Positions 48,259-57,956 are shown, numbered from the stretch's first letter. The stretch is DNA of 64,000 bases from a bacterium 1xD42-67 (GCA_003612335.1 RAYO01000004.1:1-64000), one strand, 5' to 3'. Notes: generated by a model from the letters alone, not told the origin. Program-made: numbers and translations.

Positions 48259-49302
48259 TTAAAATGTATAGGGGACGCCGAAGGTATCGGCCATCTCTTT
48301 GAGATCCTTCAGCGTGGCCTCAGACAGGTCGATGCCCTCCTCCAAAGAGACCTTGGTGTTGTTCACCTCGATCTCACCGGGGATCATCACGCCCTTGGAA
48401 CCGGCCGCAGGACGGCAGGCCTTCAGCACGTCGAACATCCCATCCACCCGGGCTTTGAAGTCCTCCACCGGGCAGAACTTGCTGATATCGATGCAGCCCA
48501 TGAACTGACCCACATTGGTCAGCTTGTCCGGCTGCTCAAAGAACCGGGGGATATCCGTATCCATATCCGCACCGCTGAGGGCGAAGGACAGGAGAGAGCC
48601 GATCAGCTCCATCGCATAGCCCTTGTGGGCGCCGAAGGGCATCAGCGCACCCACATTGGCGGCGGCAGCATCGGTGGTGGGGTTGCCGTCCTTGTCCAAG
48701 GCCCAGTTGTCAGGGATGGAGCGCCCCTCCTTCAAAGCCAGAGAGATGGCGCCCTTGGCCACCACACTGGTCGCGATATCCATCACCAGGGGGGGATACT
48801 TGCCGGCGGGGATCGCCACCGAGATGGGATTGGTGCCCAGCAGGGGGTCCGCTCCCCCGAAGGGGGCCACCAGCGGGGGCGTGTTGGCGAAGCTCACCGC
48901 GATCATATCGTGCTCCACCGCCATCATGGGGTAGTAGGCCCCCAGACCGTAGTGGCAGCCGTTGTGGATCGAGGCGAAGCAGGCGCCGGAGACCTTGGCC
49001 TGCTGGATACACCGCTCCATCACCTTGGCAGCCACCACCATGCCCACGCCGTGCTTGGCGTCCACCACCAAAGTGGAGGGGGAGGTCTGCTGGATGTCGA
49101 TATCGGCTCCGTTGGTGGCGGTGCCCAGCTCCATGCGGGTGCAGTAGTCCTTCATATGGGTGGTGCCGTGGGTGCGCTGGCCCCGCAGGTCCGCCGCCAG
49201 CAGCACATCGACGCAGCGCTTGGCGTCCTCGGGGAGCAGTCCGGCTTTGGTCCAGACCTGCTCGCAGAACGCACGGATCTGTTCAACAGGATATTTCATC
49301 AC
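48259..49302 (-). CDS. Ldh2 (malate/L-lactate dehydrogenase) family, copy A
   Basis: 347 residues starting MMKYPVEQIRAFCEQVWTKA. Same signatures as copy B: ADLRGQRTHGTTHM, SIHNGCHYGLGAYYPMMA, APFGGADPLLGTNPISVAIP, GAHKGYAMELIGSLLSFALS. The two proteins share long identical blocks (GKYPPLVMDIATSVVAKG, QFMGCIDIS, FCPVEDFKARVDGMF, KACRPAAGS) but differ at about 90-105 and 225-255, the zones most likely to set specificity. They may use different stereoisomers or chain lengths. It is preceded by the AraC-type regulator gene on the same strand, gap 31 bp. Confidence 0.94.
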   Translation of the reverse strand: MMKYPVEQIRAFCEQVWTKAGLLPEDAKRCVDVLLAADLRGQRTHGTTHMKDYCTRMELGTATNGADIDIQQTSPSTLVVDAKHGVGMVVAAKVMERCIQQAKVSGACFASIHNGCHYGLGAYYPMMAVEHDMIAVSFANTPPLVAPFGGADPLLGTNPISVAIPAGKYPPLVMDIATSVVAKGAISLALKEGRSIPDNWALDKDGNPTTDAAAANVGALMPFGAHKGYAMELIGSLLSFALSGADMDTDIPRFFEQPDKLTNVGQFMGCIDISKFCPVEDFKARVDGMFDVLKACRPAAGSKGVMIPGEIEVNNTKVSLEEGIDLSEATLKDLKEMADTFGVPYTF

Positions 49303-49333
49303 TCAATGGTCCTTTCCTTCGACCGGTATCCGG

Positions 49334-50143
49334 TCACTTTTCTTCCTTCTCCGGATTCTTGGAGAATTTTCCAGGCGAATAACCCGTCCGCTTCTTAAAG
49401 GCGCGGATAAAATTAGTACTGGTGTGGAACCCGGTCATCTCCCCCACGTCCTGTACCCGCATCCCGCTCTTCAGCAGAGTACAGGCGGTCTTGATCCGGT
49501 AGGTCAGGATATAGTCCCCCACGGAGAAGCCTGTCGTGTCCTTGAAGATCTGGCTCAGCCTGGATTTGCTGATGAAGAACTGCTTGGACAGGGAATCCAG
49601 GGAGATGTCCTTGTTGTAGTTGGCGTGGATGAACCGCAGGATCTCACTGATCCGATCCTCGCTCTTGGTCATAGGGACATGGGAGATCTTCTCGCTGTTG
49701 ATGATCCGGGCCATCAGCAGCAGGAACTCGCTGAGCCGGATGTTCTGCTCCACGTCGTCCCCGAATCCGTCGCCGGCGGGGGTGCTGAGGGTGGACAGCT
49801 GGTCCAGCATCTTGGCCAGGGTCCTCCCCTCCACCCGGTGGATCACTGGAGCGGAGCTGAACAGCACCTCCATATCCGCCGATTTGGTGGACAGCATCTT
49901 GAGATAGTCCTCAGAAAAATGGAGCACATACCGGTCATAGGGCTGGTTCCCTTTGCAGAAACAGCGGTGGATCTCAAAGGGATTCAGGATGAATATCATC
50001 CCGAACCGCAGAGGATAACCCTCTTCCCGCACGAAAAACTTCCCCTCATTGCTCAGGGAGATGAATATCTCATAGTGTTCATGAATATGAGAGTCCGGGT
50101 GCTTGTCCTGGGTATACCGTAAGATCTCAAAATCCATATCCAT
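49334..50143 (-). CDS. AraC-family transcriptional regulator
   Basis: 269 residues from ATG 50143, with GGAGG 9 nt upstream; ATG 50152 abuts the ribosome site and is less likely. An N-terminal cupin-type sensing domain (HIHEHYEIFISLSNEGKFFV, GMIFILNPFEIHRC) precedes two helix-turn-helix motifs at about 165-265 (ISLDSLSKQFFISKSRLSQI, VQDVGEMTGFHTSTNFIRAF) and the AraC signature KKRTGYSPGKF. It lies inside the hydroxy-acid region, so it probably senses the substrate and activates these genes. The palindrome at 47018-47035 is a candidate site. Confidence 0.94.
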   Translation of the reverse strand: MDMDFEILRYTQDKHPDSHIHEHYEIFISLSNEGKFFVREEGYPLRFGMIFILNPFEIHRCFCKGNQPYDRYVLHFSEDYLKMLSTKSADMEVLFSSAPVIHRVEGRTLAKMLDQLSTLSTPAGDGFGDDVEQNIRLSEFLLLMARIINSEKISHVPMTKSEDRISEILRFIHANYNKDISLDSLSKQFFISKSRLSQIFKDTTGFSVGDYILTYRIKTACTLLKSGMRVQDVGEMTGFHTSTNFIRAFKKRTGYSPGKFSKNPEKEEK

Positions 50144-50192
50144 TCCTGTCATCCTCCTCGATCCACTTCCTGTTGCTCTCTTGCTGATATCC

Positions 50193-51875
50193 TTACTTCA
50201 GGACGGCTCCCTTCCAGACGCTGGTCACCGACCTGGAGTAGCGCTGGAGATAGGGGCTGTCACACAGCTCTCGCTTGCTCGCGGGCAGCTGGAACCGGGC
50301 CCGGCGGCGCTCCAGTTCTTCATCGGACACATCCACGCTCAGCCTGCGGCCGGGGATGTCCAGGGTGATCATATCCCCCTCCTCCACCAGACCGATGGGA
50401 CCTCCGGCAAAGGCCTCCGGCGAGACGTGGCCCACACAGGGGCCTCGAGTGGAGCCGGAGAAGCGGCCGTCGGTGATCAGGGCAGTGGTGGTGCCCAGGC
50501 CGGAGCCCACCAGCGTGGTGGTGGCGGAGAGCATCTCCCGCATCCCGGGCCCGCCCTGGGGCCCCTCATAGCGGATCACGATCACGTCGCCCTTCTGGAT
50601 CCTTCCGGCCCGGATGGCGGCGATGGCGTCCTCCTCACTGTCGAAGGGGCGGGCGGGGCCGGTGTGGACCATCATGTCCGGGTGGACGGCGCTCTGCTTG
50701 ATCACTGCCCCCTCCGGGGCCAGGTTGCCCTTCAGGATGCACAGGCTGCCCTGCTCGTGGAGGGGAGCGGCGGTGGTGGTCAGCACGTCGGTGTCCCGGC
50801 TGTGGATCCCTTGGAGCACCTCCCGCCAACTCTGGCCAGTGACGCACTCCAGGTCCAGATCCAGGTGGCTCTCCCCCAGCTCAGCCATGACGGCGGGGAC
50901 GCCGCCGGCCTGATCCAGCTCCCACAGGGTGTATTTGCCGCTGGGCCGGACGTTGGCCAGCTGCGGCGTGGCCAGGCTGGCATCCTCGAAGTCATCCTTG
51001 GTGAGCTCGATCCCGAACTCGCTGGCGATGGCGGGCAGATGGATCGCGCTGTTGGTGGAGCCGCCGATGGCCATGTCCACCTTTAAGGTGTTGAGGAAGG
51101 TCTCCCGGGTGATATAGTCCTTGGGACAGCGTCCCTTGCGGACCAGGTCCATCACCAGTTCGCCGCTCTGGTGGGCCATGCGCAGCTTCTTCGCCTCGGT
51201 AGCGTGGACGGTGCCGCAGCCAGGCAGGGCCAGGCCCAGAGGCTCCATCAGACAGGACATGGTGTTGGCCGTCCCCATCATGGGGCAGGAGCCCGGCCCG
51301 CTGCAGGCCGACTGCTCCATCTCATCGTACTCCGCTTCGCTGATCTCCCCGCTGAGCACCTTGGCAGAGGCCTCCCGGATCTGATATCCGGCGTAGTCCT
51401 TCCCCTTATAGAAGCCGGGCCGGGCGGGACCGCCGGTCACGAAGACACAGGGGATATCCAGCCGGCCCGCCGCCCGGGCCATGGCCGGCACGATCTTGTC
51501 ACAGCCAGCCAGGAAGACCAGACCGTCGAAATGGTGGGCCTGGACCATGACCTCGATGGAATCCACGATCAGCTCCCGGCTGGGCAGGACGAAGCGCATC
51601 CCGCTGTGCCCCTGGGTGATGCCGTCGCAGATGGCGATGGTGTTGAACTCGAAGGGACGGCCGCCAGCGGCCAAGACCCCCTCTGAGACGGCGGCCGCCA
51701 GCTCCCGCAGATGGACGTGCCCCGGGTGGATCCCGCTCCAGGAGTTCACGATCCCAATGAAGGGCTTCTCCAGATCCTCCGGGCCCAGGCCCAGAGCATA
51801 CAGATATCCTCGGTTCCCGGAGCGCTCCGCACCGGCCACTGTCTCGCCGCTGCGATAGGGTTTTTCCTTAATCAT
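50193..51875 (-). CDS. IlvD/Edd-family dehydratase
   Basis: 560 residues, typical of dihydroxy-acid dehydratase and sugar-acid dehydratases, which remove water from a 2,3-dihydroxy acid to give a 2-oxo-3-deoxy acid using an iron-sulfur cluster. Cluster cysteines: Cys83 (AICDGI), Cys125 (AGCDK) and Cys197 ([14 protein letters not shown]). [29 protein letters not shown] and [14 protein letters not shown] are also present. No other ilv genes are adjacent; the neighbours are an AraC regulator, dehydrogenases and a ferredoxin oxidoreductase. A sugar-acid role is at least as likely as valine/isoleucine synthesis, so I give no symbol. GAAGGAGA precedes ATG. Confidence 0.92.
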   Translation of the reverse strand: MIKEKPYRSGETVAGAERSGNRGYLYALGLGPEDLEKPFIGIVNSWSGIHPGHVHLRELAAAVSEGVLAAGGRPFEFNTIAICDGITQGHSGMRFVLPSRELIVDSIEVMVQAHHFDGLVFLAGCDKIVPAMARAAGRLDIPCVFVTGGPARPGFYKGKDYAGYQIREASAKVLSGEISEAEYDEMEQSACSGPGSCPMMGTANTMSCLMEPLGLALPGCGTVHATEAKKLRMAHQSGELVMDLVRKGRCPKDYITRETFLNTLKVDMAIGGSTNSAIHLPAIASEFGIELTKDDFEDASLATPQLANVRPSGKYTLWELDQAGGVPAVMAELGESHLDLDLECVTGQSWREVLQGIHSRDTDVLTTTAAPLHEQGSLCILKGNLAPEGAVIKQSAVHPDMMVHTGPARPFDSEEDAIAAIRAGRIQKGDVIVIRYEGPQGGPGMREMLSATTTLVGSGLGTTTALITDGRFSGSTRGPCVGHVSPEAFAGGPIGLVEEGDMITLDIPGRRLSVDVSDEELERRRARFQLPASKRELCDSPYLQRYSRSVTSVWKGAVLK

Positions 51876-51928
51876 ATGGCAGTCTCCTTCCGCTGCATCG
51901 TATCCTTAGTATTCTCCCAGATCTGCGT

Positions 51929-51967
51929 ACAACATTCCAGAGCAGAGGACCTGCTCTGGAATGTTGT
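51929..51967 (-). terminator. hairpin after the oxidoreductase operon
   Basis: Perfect 17-bp stem (ACAACATTCCAGAGCAG / CTGCTCTGGAATGTTGT) with a 5-nt loop, between the gamma-subunit stop and the dehydratase start. No T run; partial terminator likely. Confidence 0.6.
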
Positions 51968-51982
51968 GGGATATTGGATGGC

Positions 51983-52510
51983 TCACAGGCTCAGGCCAAG
52001 ATCCAGGGCCTTGTGGTTGATGGCGATGACCTTGTCCTTGCCCTCGAAGCGGGAGGCGATGGCCTGCTTCACGGCGTCGGGCCGCAGGGCGCAGTGCTTC
52101 AGCATCACGCCCAGGGCGATGGTATTGGCGGTCCGCATGTCCCCCAGCTCGATGCTCATGGCCCGGAAATCATAGCCGATGTGCTCCCCTTTAGCCCCTT
52201 CTGCAGGCTCGACCATCTCCGTGTCGTAGAAGATCTTGGTGTTGTCGTGGAACTTGTCCACATAGCGGTCATAGGCCACCTGGGCCAGACAGAGGATCAC
52301 GTCGGGCTCGTCCACATTGGGATAGCCGATGGGCTGGTCGCTGATGATGACGTCCGTCTTGGTAAAGGTGCCCCGGGTCTCGGAGCCGTAGGCGGCGGTC
52401 ATGGTCGCGAACAGGCCCTCCTCAAAGATCGACGCCGCCTGGCCCATGATCTCACCGTTGGAGATCAGGCCCTGGCCCCCCACGCCGCTCAAAACGATCT
52501 GGATCTTCAT
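51983..52510 (-). CDS. korC: 2-oxoacid:ferredoxin oxidoreductase, gamma subunit
   Basis: 175 residues from ATG 52510 (GGGAGGAGAA upstream). Gamma-domain signature IVLSGVGGQGLISNGEIMGQ at the N-terminus, TAAYGSETRGTFTKTDVIIS in the middle. With the alpha, beta and ferredoxin-like subunits it forms the CoA-dependent enzyme that oxidatively decarboxylates a 2-oxo acid to acyl-CoA and reduces ferredoxin. The start sits 14 nt after the beta-subunit stop. Last gene of the four-gene unit. Confidence 0.94.
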   Translation of the reverse strand: MKIQIVLSGVGGQGLISNGEIMGQAASIFEEGLFATMTAAYGSETRGTFTKTDVIISDQPIGYPNVDEPDVILCLAQVAYDRYVDKFHDNTKIFYDTEMVEPAEGAKGEHIGYDFRAMSIELGDMRTANTIALGVMLKHCALRPDAVKQAIASRFEGKDKVIAINHKALDLGLSL

Positions 52511-52524
52511 GCTCTTCTCCTCCC

Positions 52525-53340
52525 TCACTTATCCATATTCTGGGCATCGATGATCTTCTTGTATTTGGTATAGTAGTCCTCCCGGTCCTTGTCCACCAGC
52601 AGGCCGGTGACGATGCGGCCCTCCAGCTCCTCCTCTGTCATGGTCCGGGCCTTCTCCACAGGGACGCTCTGCTCATTCATCAGCTTCATCATATCGGCCG
52701 CCTCGCCCTGCCTGTTGTAGCGGCCGTAGTGGGTGGGACAGGCCACCATCACTTCGATCAGGGCGAAGCCCTTGTGCTCCATACCGCCCCGGATCAGCTT
52801 ACGCATCTGGACGGGGTTGTAGGCGGTGGACCGGGCCACATAACTGGCCCCGGCGGCCTCAGCCAGCTTGCAGATATCGAAGTTCTGCTCGATGTGTCCA
52901 TAGGGAGAGGTGGAGGTGATGCTGTCGGTGGGGGTGGTGCCGGAGTACTGGCCGCCAGTCTGGCCGTAGTTGTAGTTGTTGGCGATGATGGCGGTCAGAT
53001 CGATGTTCCGGCGGGCGCAGTGGATCAGATGGTTGCCGCCGATGGTGGTGCCGTCTCCGTCTCCCATGGTGACCAGGACGTTCAGCTCCGGGTTGCCCAG
53101 AGCGACACCGGTGGCGGCAGCTAAGGCGCGGCCGTGGGTCACGTGCATACAGTTGATGTCCAGATAGTCGTCCACACGGCCGAAGCAGCCGATGCCGCTG
53201 ACCAGGGTGATGTCGTGCTTATCCAGCTCCATCTCAGCGAAGACCGCCGCGATGGACTGTAGGATGATCCCGTCGCCGCAGCCGGCGCACCAGGTGTGAG
53301 GGAGCTTGTCGAAGAGCATATAATCCTTATAAGTAGCCAT
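52525..53340 (-). CDS. korB: 2-oxoacid:ferredoxin oxidoreductase, beta (TPP) subunit
   Basis: 271 residues, thiamine-diphosphate-binding subunit. HTWCAGCGDGIILQSIA gives the N-terminal Cys pair, SGIGCFGRVDDYLD and MHVTHGRALAAATG follow. The TPP motif is GDGDGTTIGGNHLIHCARRN ... NNYNYGQTGGQYSGTTP. Length and the absence of a longer C-terminal extension match KorB (2-oxoglutarate type) rather than PorB of pyruvate enzymes. The specificity call is family-level only. Two nt separate it from the alpha-subunit stop. Confidence 0.94.
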   Translation of the reverse strand: MATYKDYMLFDKLPHTWCAGCGDGIILQSIAAVFAEMELDKHDITLVSGIGCFGRVDDYLDINCMHVTHGRALAAATGVALGNPELNVLVTMGDGDGTTIGGNHLIHCARRNIDLTAIIANNYNYGQTGGQYSGTTPTDSITSTSPYGHIEQNFDICKLAEAAGASYVARSTAYNPVQMRKLIRGGMEHKGFALIEVMVACPTHYGRYNRQGEAADMMKLMNEQSVPVEKARTMTEEELEGRIVTGLLVDKDREDYYTKYKKIIDAQNMDK

Positions 53341-53342
53341 AA

Positions 53343-54482
53343 TTACTTTTCCTCCAGTCTGTCAAGGATCTGCTTGGGAGTGATCAGCACGCCGTCGGTG
53401 CGGTTGGCCTGGATGACCTTGCAGCCGTAGTCGTTGAATTTCCGGACCTCGCCGGCCAGCTGGCCCAGGTTCATCTCGGGGACCACCACGGTCTCCACCT
53501 TGGACAGGACGGCCCGGATCGCCTTCTCCGGCATGGGCCAGATGGTGACCAGCTGGAGCATACCGGCCTTCACGCCCTTGGCCCGCAGGATGTCCACAGC
53601 GGTCATGGTGCTGCGGACCGAGCAGCCGAAGGTGATGAACGCGACCTCTGCGTCCTCCAGCTGATAGGAGCGGGTGATGGTGATATCGTCCACGTTCTTC
53701 TCGATCTTATCGGTCAGGTAGTGGGTCACCCGGTCGATGTTGGCGGGACCAGGGCCGAACTCGCCCTTCTCATCGTGGGTGGAACCGGTGGTGCGCATCA
53801 GCAGCCGGCCGCCCACGGCGGGCATGGGGGCGGGCATGTTGCTGGAGAAGCTGTAGGGCCGGAACTCCGCCTGGGTCACGTCCTCGCCGGGCTGGACCCT
53901 GTTGAAGATCTGGGAGGGATCGGGCTCCACCTCGGTGACGGTCTCACGCAGGTGGCCGATCACCTCGTCGGTCATGAACAGGACGGGGGTGCGGTATTTC
54001 TCGGCCAGGTTGAAGGCCACGATGGACAGATCGTAGCAGTCCTGGACGGAAGAGGGACTGAGAGCGATGATGCTGTGATCGCCGTGGACGCCGTAGCGGG
54101 CCTGCATGATGTCGGCCTGGGCGGGCTTGGTGGCCGCGCCGGTGGAGGGGCCGCTGCGCTGGACATCGAAGATGACGGTGGGGATCTCAGACATGATGCC
54201 CAGGCCCAGGTTCTCCTGCATCAGAGAGAAGCCCGGTCCGCTGGTAGCGGTGAAGGACTTCTTGCCCGCCAGAGACGCGCCCAGCAGGGCGGCCATGGAG
54301 CTGATCTCGTCCTCCATCTGGATGTATACGCCGCCGTGGCGGGGCAGCTCCTTGGCGGCCCCCTCCGCGATCTCAGAACTGGGGGAGATCGGATAGCCCG
54401 CATAGAACCGGGCCCCGGCGGCGATCGCGCCGTCTACGATGGCATTGTTGCCTTCGATGAATTTCTTAACACTCTTACTCAT
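53343..54482 (-). CDS. korA: 2-oxoacid:ferredoxin oxidoreductase, alpha subunit
   Basis: 379 residues from ATG 54482 (GGAGG upstream, inside the end of the ferredoxin gene). Pyrimidine-binding domain FIEGNNAIVDGAIAAGARFY, then AGYPISPSSEIAEGAA, QMEDEISSMAALLGASLAGK and TATSGPGFSLMQENLGLG. The C-terminal transketolase-like domain has VAFITFGCSVRSTMTAVDIL and VVVPEMNLGQLAGEVRK. Architecture is KorA/VorB-like, with separate gamma and delta genes. The longer frame to 54635 overlaps the ferredoxin and is rejected. Confidence 0.94.
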   Translation of the reverse strand: MSKSVKKFIEGNNAIVDGAIAAGARFYAGYPISPSSEIAEGAAKELPRHGGVYIQMEDEISSMAALLGASLAGKKSFTATSGPGFSLMQENLGLGIMSEIPTVIFDVQRSGPSTGAATKPAQADIMQARYGVHGDHSIIALSPSSVQDCYDLSIVAFNLAEKYRTPVLFMTDEVIGHLRETVTEVEPDPSQIFNRVQPGEDVTQAEFRPYSFSSNMPAPMPAVGGRLLMRTTGSTHDEKGEFGPGPANIDRVTHYLTDKIEKNVDDITITRSYQLEDAEVAFITFGCSVRSTMTAVDILRAKGVKAGMLQLVTIWPMPEKAIRAVLSKVETVVVPEMNLGQLAGEVRKFNDYGCKVIQANRTDGVLITPKQILDRLEEK

Positions 54483-54484
54483 AG

Positions 54485-54682
54485 TTATTTGACCTCCACT
54501 TCGATCGCAAAGTCCGGGCATCTCATCTCGCACAGCCTGCACCCGATGCAGTCCTCCAGCCGGGCGGCCACCGGCACACAGCCGACTTCCTGGTCCAGGA
54601 CATGCTTGGGACACAGGGCGGCACAGATACCGCACTGCTTGCAGCGCTTTTCACTGACGGAGATCTTGATCTCTTTGCTCAT
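54485..54682 (-). CDS. korD: 2x[4Fe-4S] ferredoxin, delta subunit of the oxidoreductase
   Basis: 65 residues from ATG 54682 (GTAGGAGGAAG upstream). Two classic clusters: CKQCGICAALCP and CIGCRLCEMRCP, each C-x2-C-x2-C-x3-C-P. It is the electron-transfer subunit, first in the order delta-alpha-beta-gamma. The transcript starts at the promoter 54808-54835. Confidence 0.94.
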   Translation of the reverse strand: MSKEIKISVSEKRCKQCGICAALCPKHVLDQEVGCVPVAARLEDCIGCRLCEMRCPDFAIEVEVK

Positions 54683-54807
54683 GTTCCTTCTTCCTCCTAC
54701 TGCATTTTTTAGACATTCCAACAAATACGATCGCTCAGCCGGCCCATCGATCCGGCATGTCCCCAGACCGATCCGTCTCGATGCGCCCCTCTTCTGAACT
54801 TGATATC

Positions 54808-54835
54808 ATCATACTTGCAGATCTTGAACTGTCAA
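54808..54835 (-). promoter_or_regulatory. sigma-A promoter of the oxidoreductase operon
   Basis: Leftward: consensus -35 TTGACA (54835-54830), 16-bp spacer, -10 TATGAT (54813-54808). The 310-bp gap 54683-54992 holds only this promoter, its 125-nt leader and the rpsU terminator. Confidence 0.82.
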
Positions 54836-54945
54836 TCGAATACCAGGACAGCAGGAAGATATGATAAAAAAACAAGATAAATTGCGAGATCTGCAGCAGA
54901 AGATCGGAAGAACCTTCCTGGCTCCAGATCCAGCTTCGACGAAAC

Positions 54946-54976
54946 AGAAAAAACGCCGCAGCAAAGCTGCGGCGTT
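54946..54976 (-). terminator. rpsU terminator
   Basis: AACGCCGCAGC / GCTGCGGCGTT, 11-bp stem with TTT loop reading leftward, running into a T6 tract. It ends 17 bp after the rpsU stop. Confidence 0.9.
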
Positions 54977-54992
54977 CTCTGATGCGGCATGA

Positions 54993-55175
54993 TCAATAGA
55001 ATTTCTTACGGTTCTTGCGGGCGGCCTCCGACTTTTTGCGGCGCTTGACACTGGGGCTCTCGTAGTGCTCACGCTTCCGGACCTCGGCCAGCACTCCAGA
55101 CTTGGCACAGCTGCGCTTGAAGCGCTTCAGAGCGCTCTCCAGAGACTCGTTCTCTCTCACACGGACTTCCGACAT
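54993..55175 (-). CDS. rpsU: 30S ribosomal protein S21
   Basis: 60 residues, highly basic: [20 protein letters not shown] ... [20 protein letters not shown] ... [17 protein letters not shown]. Family length (57-70). S21 is a small-subunit protein involved in initiation with structured leaders. GGGAGGG lies 8 nt before ATG. Monocistronic, with a near-consensus promoter and a clear terminator. Confidence 0.97.
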   Translation of the reverse strand: MSEVRVRENESLESALKRFKRSCAKSGVLAEVRKREHYESPSVKRRKKSEAARKNRKKFY

Positions 55176-55250
55176 TTATATTTCCCTCCCTCCGCGCGCG
55201 GCGGGGATCTCCCGCTCACGTAGGGCCATATTTATGGCTTTAACGTTATC

Positions 55251-55279
55251 ATTATATTGCCTTTGGGGCGATCTGTCAA
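55251..55279 (-). promoter_or_regulatory. consensus promoter of rpsU
   Basis: Leftward: TTGACA (55279-55274), 17-bp spacer, TATAAT (55256-55251). Both hexamers perfect, as expected for a highly expressed ribosomal protein gene. Confidence 0.92.
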
Positions 55280-55393
55280 GAGTAGATTTGTAAACAGCCT
55301 GTGAAATGTCGCTCATCTGCCCTTTTTGCCGCCATCGAGCATAATGGACGCTCCGATGACCAGGACAGCAGACCTCCCCCCGGTCTCCTTACA

Positions 55394-57898
55394 TCACGCC
55401 TGGGGCTTGAAGATCAGGCTGACCAGCTTGCCCTTTACCACGATGGATTTGACCAGGTCCATCCCCTCGGCCAGCTTGGCGATCTTGGGCTCGGCCAGGG
55501 CGGCGGCCACCACCTCCTCGTCGGAGGCGTCGGCGGAGACGACGATATTGGCCTTCACCTTGCCGCCCACCTGGACAGCCATCCGGACGGTGGCTGCAAC
55601 GGTCTTGCTCTCGTCGTACTCTGGCCACTCCTGGAGGCACACCTGCCCGCCGAATCCGTTCATCTCCCACAGCTCCTCGCACAGGTGGGGGGCGAAGGGG
55701 GACAGCATGAGCAGGAGGGCCTTGTAGTCCCCCTTGGTGGCTCCCTTGGCGTAGAAGTCGTTGACCAGGGACATGAGGGCGGCGATGGCGGTGTTGAACT
55801 TCATGGCCTCGATGTCGTCAGAGACCTTTTTGATGGCCCGGTGGACCGCCATCTCATTCTCCGGAGAGCAGCCGTCGCCCTCTTTGAGCTTCTCGCTCAG
55901 ATTCCAGACCCGGTCCAGGAACTTCTTGCAGCCCCGGACAGACTCGTCCGACCAGGTGGCGGTCTTCTCGAAGTCGCCGATGAACATGATATACAGGCGC
56001 ATGGTGTCGGCGCCGTAGTCCCGGATCACGTCGTCGGGGTTGACCACGTTGCCCAGGGACTTGGACATCTTCACCGACGGCCGCAGGGCCTGACTGCCGT
56101 ATTTGTCGATGAGGGCCTGCTTCTCCGCCTCGGTCTCCACGTTGCCCACATAGTGGGGGTTCTTGCCCAGGATCATGCCGTGGCTGGTGCGCTTAGCATA
56201 GGGCTCGGCGTGGGGGATCGCTCCGATGTCGTGGAGGAAGTTGTTCCAGAACCGGGAGTAGAGCAGGTGGAGGGTGGTGTGCTCCATGCCGCCGTTGTAC
56301 CAGTCCACCTGGCCCCAGTAGTCCAGGGCCTCCTTGGAGGCCAGGGCCTTGTCGTTGTGGGGGTCCATATACCGCAGGAAATACCAGCTGGACCCGGCCC
56401 ACTGTGGCATGGTGTCGGTCTCCCGCTTGGCGGGCGCGCCGCAGCAGGGGCAGGTGGTCTCCACCCAGTCGGTCATCTTGGCGATGGGGCTCTCCCCGTT
56501 GTCGGTGGGCTCGTAGCTCTCCACCTCTGGGAGGAGCAGGGGCAGTTGGTCCTCGGGCAGGGGCACCCAGCCGCACTTGTCGCACCACACCATGGGGATG
56601 GGCTCGCCCCAGTACCGCTGTCGGGAGAACACCCAGTCCCGGAGCTTATAGTTCACCTGCTCGTGGCCGATCCCCTTCTCTTCCAGCCATTTGGTGATGG
56701 CGGGGATAGCGTCCTTGACGGTCATGCCGTCCAGGAAGTCGGAGTTGACCATGATGCCGGTGTCGTCCTTGGCGGTGAAAGCATCCTTCTGCACGTCCTC
56801 GCCGCCGGAGACCACCTCGATGATCTCACAGCCGAATTTCTTGGCAAAAGCCCAGTCGCGGGTGTCGTGGGCAGGGACGGCCATGATGGCCCCGGTACCG
56901 TAGGAGGCCAGGACATAGTCGGAGATGAAGATGGGGATCTCCCGGCCGTTCACCGGGTTGACCGCCGCCACTCCCTGGAGCATGACGCCGGTCTTCTCCT
57001 TGTCGGCGGACAGCTCGGTGCGCTCGAAGTCGGATTTCCTTCCGGCCTCCTCCACATAGGCGGCCACCTCGTTCCAGTTGGACAGTCTATCCTTCCACTC
57101 CTTGACGAAGCGGTGCTCCGGGGAGATGACCATGTAGGTGGCGCCGAAGAGGGTATCGGGCCGGGTGGTGAAGACCACGATGTCGTCCCCGGTGGTGGCC
57201 TTGAAGGTGACCTCCGCGCCAGTGGAGCGGCCGATCCAGTTGCGCTGCTGGGTCTTCACCCGGTCGATGAAATCCACGGTGTCCAGCCCGTCGATGAGCT
57301 TCTGGGCATAAGCGGTGATCTTCAGCATCCACTGGGACTTCTCCTTGCGGACCACGGGCGCGCCGCAGCGCTCGCAGACCCCCTCGACGACCTCCTCGTT
57401 GGCCAGGACGCACTTGCAGGAGGTGCACCAGTTCACCGGCATGGTGGTCTTATAGGCCAGGCCGTGCTTGTAGAGCTGGAGGAAGATCCACTGAGTCCAC
57501 TTGTAGTAGTTGGGGTCGGTGGTGTCCACACACCGGTCCCAGTCGAAGGAATAGCCCAGCATGTGGAGCTGGCGGGTGAAGTTCTCGATGTTCTGCTTGG
57601 TGACGACAGCGGGATGGATGTGGTTCTTGATGGCGAAGTTCTCGGTGGGCAGGCCGAAGGCGTCGTAGCCGATGGGCAGCAAAACGTTGTAGCCGTCCAT
57701 CCGCTTCTTCCGGGCGATGACGTCCATGGCGGTGTAGGGCCGGGGATGTCCCACATGGAGGCCCGCTCCGGAGGGATAGGGGAACTCCACGAGCCCGTAG
57801 AATTTAGGGCGGGGATCGCCGTTCTTACAGGCGAAGGTCCTCTCGTCCTTCCACCGAGCCTGCCACTTCTTCTCGATAGCGCTATGATCGTATTTCAA
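55394..57898 (-). CDS. leuS: leucyl-tRNA synthetase
   Basis: 834 residues from TTG 57898 ([20 protein letters not shown]), with AGGAG about 10 nt upstream; in-frame codons up to 57985 overlap the promoter. Charges tRNA-Leu. HIGH-type motif in [20 protein letters not shown], the CP1 editing domain in the middle third ([20 protein letters not shown] ... [18 protein letters not shown]), a zinc-type cysteine block [21 protein letters not shown], and [16 protein letters not shown] near residue 590. An anticodon-binding domain and C-terminal domain follow. Confidence 0.97.
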   Translation of the reverse strand: MKYDHSAIEKKWQARWKDERTFACKNGDPRPKFYGLVEFPYPSGAGLHVGHPRPYTAMDVIARKKRMDGYNVLLPIGYDAFGLPTENFAIKNHIHPAVVTKQNIENFTRQLHMLGYSFDWDRCVDTTDPNYYKWTQWIFLQLYKHGLAYKTTMPVNWCTSCKCVLANEEVVEGVCERCGAPVVRKEKSQWMLKITAYAQKLIDGLDTVDFIDRVKTQQRNWIGRSTGAEVTFKATTGDDIVVFTTRPDTLFGATYMVISPEHRFVKEWKDRLSNWNEVAAYVEEAGRKSDFERTELSADKEKTGVMLQGVAAVNPVNGREIPIFISDYVLASYGTGAIMAVPAHDTRDWAFAKKFGCEIIEVVSGGEDVQKDAFTAKDDTGIMVNSDFLDGMTVKDAIPAITKWLEEKGIGHEQVNYKLRDWVFSRQRYWGEPIPMVWCDKCGWVPLPEDQLPLLLPEVESYEPTDNGESPIAKMTDWVETTCPCCGAPAKRETDTMPQWAGSSWYFLRYMDPHNDKALASKEALDYWGQVDWYNGGMEHTTLHLLYSRFWNNFLHDIGAIPHAEPYAKRTSHGMILGKNPHYVGNVETEAEKQALIDKYGSQALRPSVKMSKSLGNVVNPDDVIRDYGADTMRLYIMFIGDFEKTATWSDESVRGCKKFLDRVWNLSEKLKEGDGCSPENEMAVHRAIKKVSDDIEAMKFNTAIAALMSLVNDFYAKGATKGDYKALLLMLSPFAPHLCEELWEMNGFGGQVCLQEWPEYDESKTVAATVRMAVQVGGKVKANIVVSADASDEEVVAAALAEPKIAKLAEGMDLVKSIVVKGKLVSLIFKPQA

Positions 57899-57956
57899 TG
57901 TAAACACTCTCCTGTATCTTCTGGCCTGAAGGCCATATCGATGACCACTCCATGAT

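Noticed and set aside
50193-51875. Initial suspicion that the IlvD/Edd protein has lost an iron-sulfur cysteine (PGH instead of PCN)
   Set aside because: The large bacterial subgroup with PGHxHL carries its third Cys in the CDG motif, and Cys83 is present here, so the site looks complete.
54485-54682. Reading the four-subunit oxidoreductase as pyruvate:ferredoxin oxidoreductase
   Set aside because: Subunit sizes and the KorA/KorB-type sequences fit 2-oxoglutarate or branched-chain type better. Pyruvate enzymes in clostridia are usually one long polypeptide.
55301-57955. 884-codon open frame on the + strand opposite leuS
   Set aside because: leuS on the reverse strand has every synthetase motif. 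The antisense frame is the GC-bias shadow: low-complexity GHL-rich protein, no ribosome site, no domain.
57899-57956. Possible T-box leader upstream of leuS
   Set aside because: The leader from the consensus promoter is about 50 nt, too short for specifier loop plus antiterminator, and no T-box sequence was seen.
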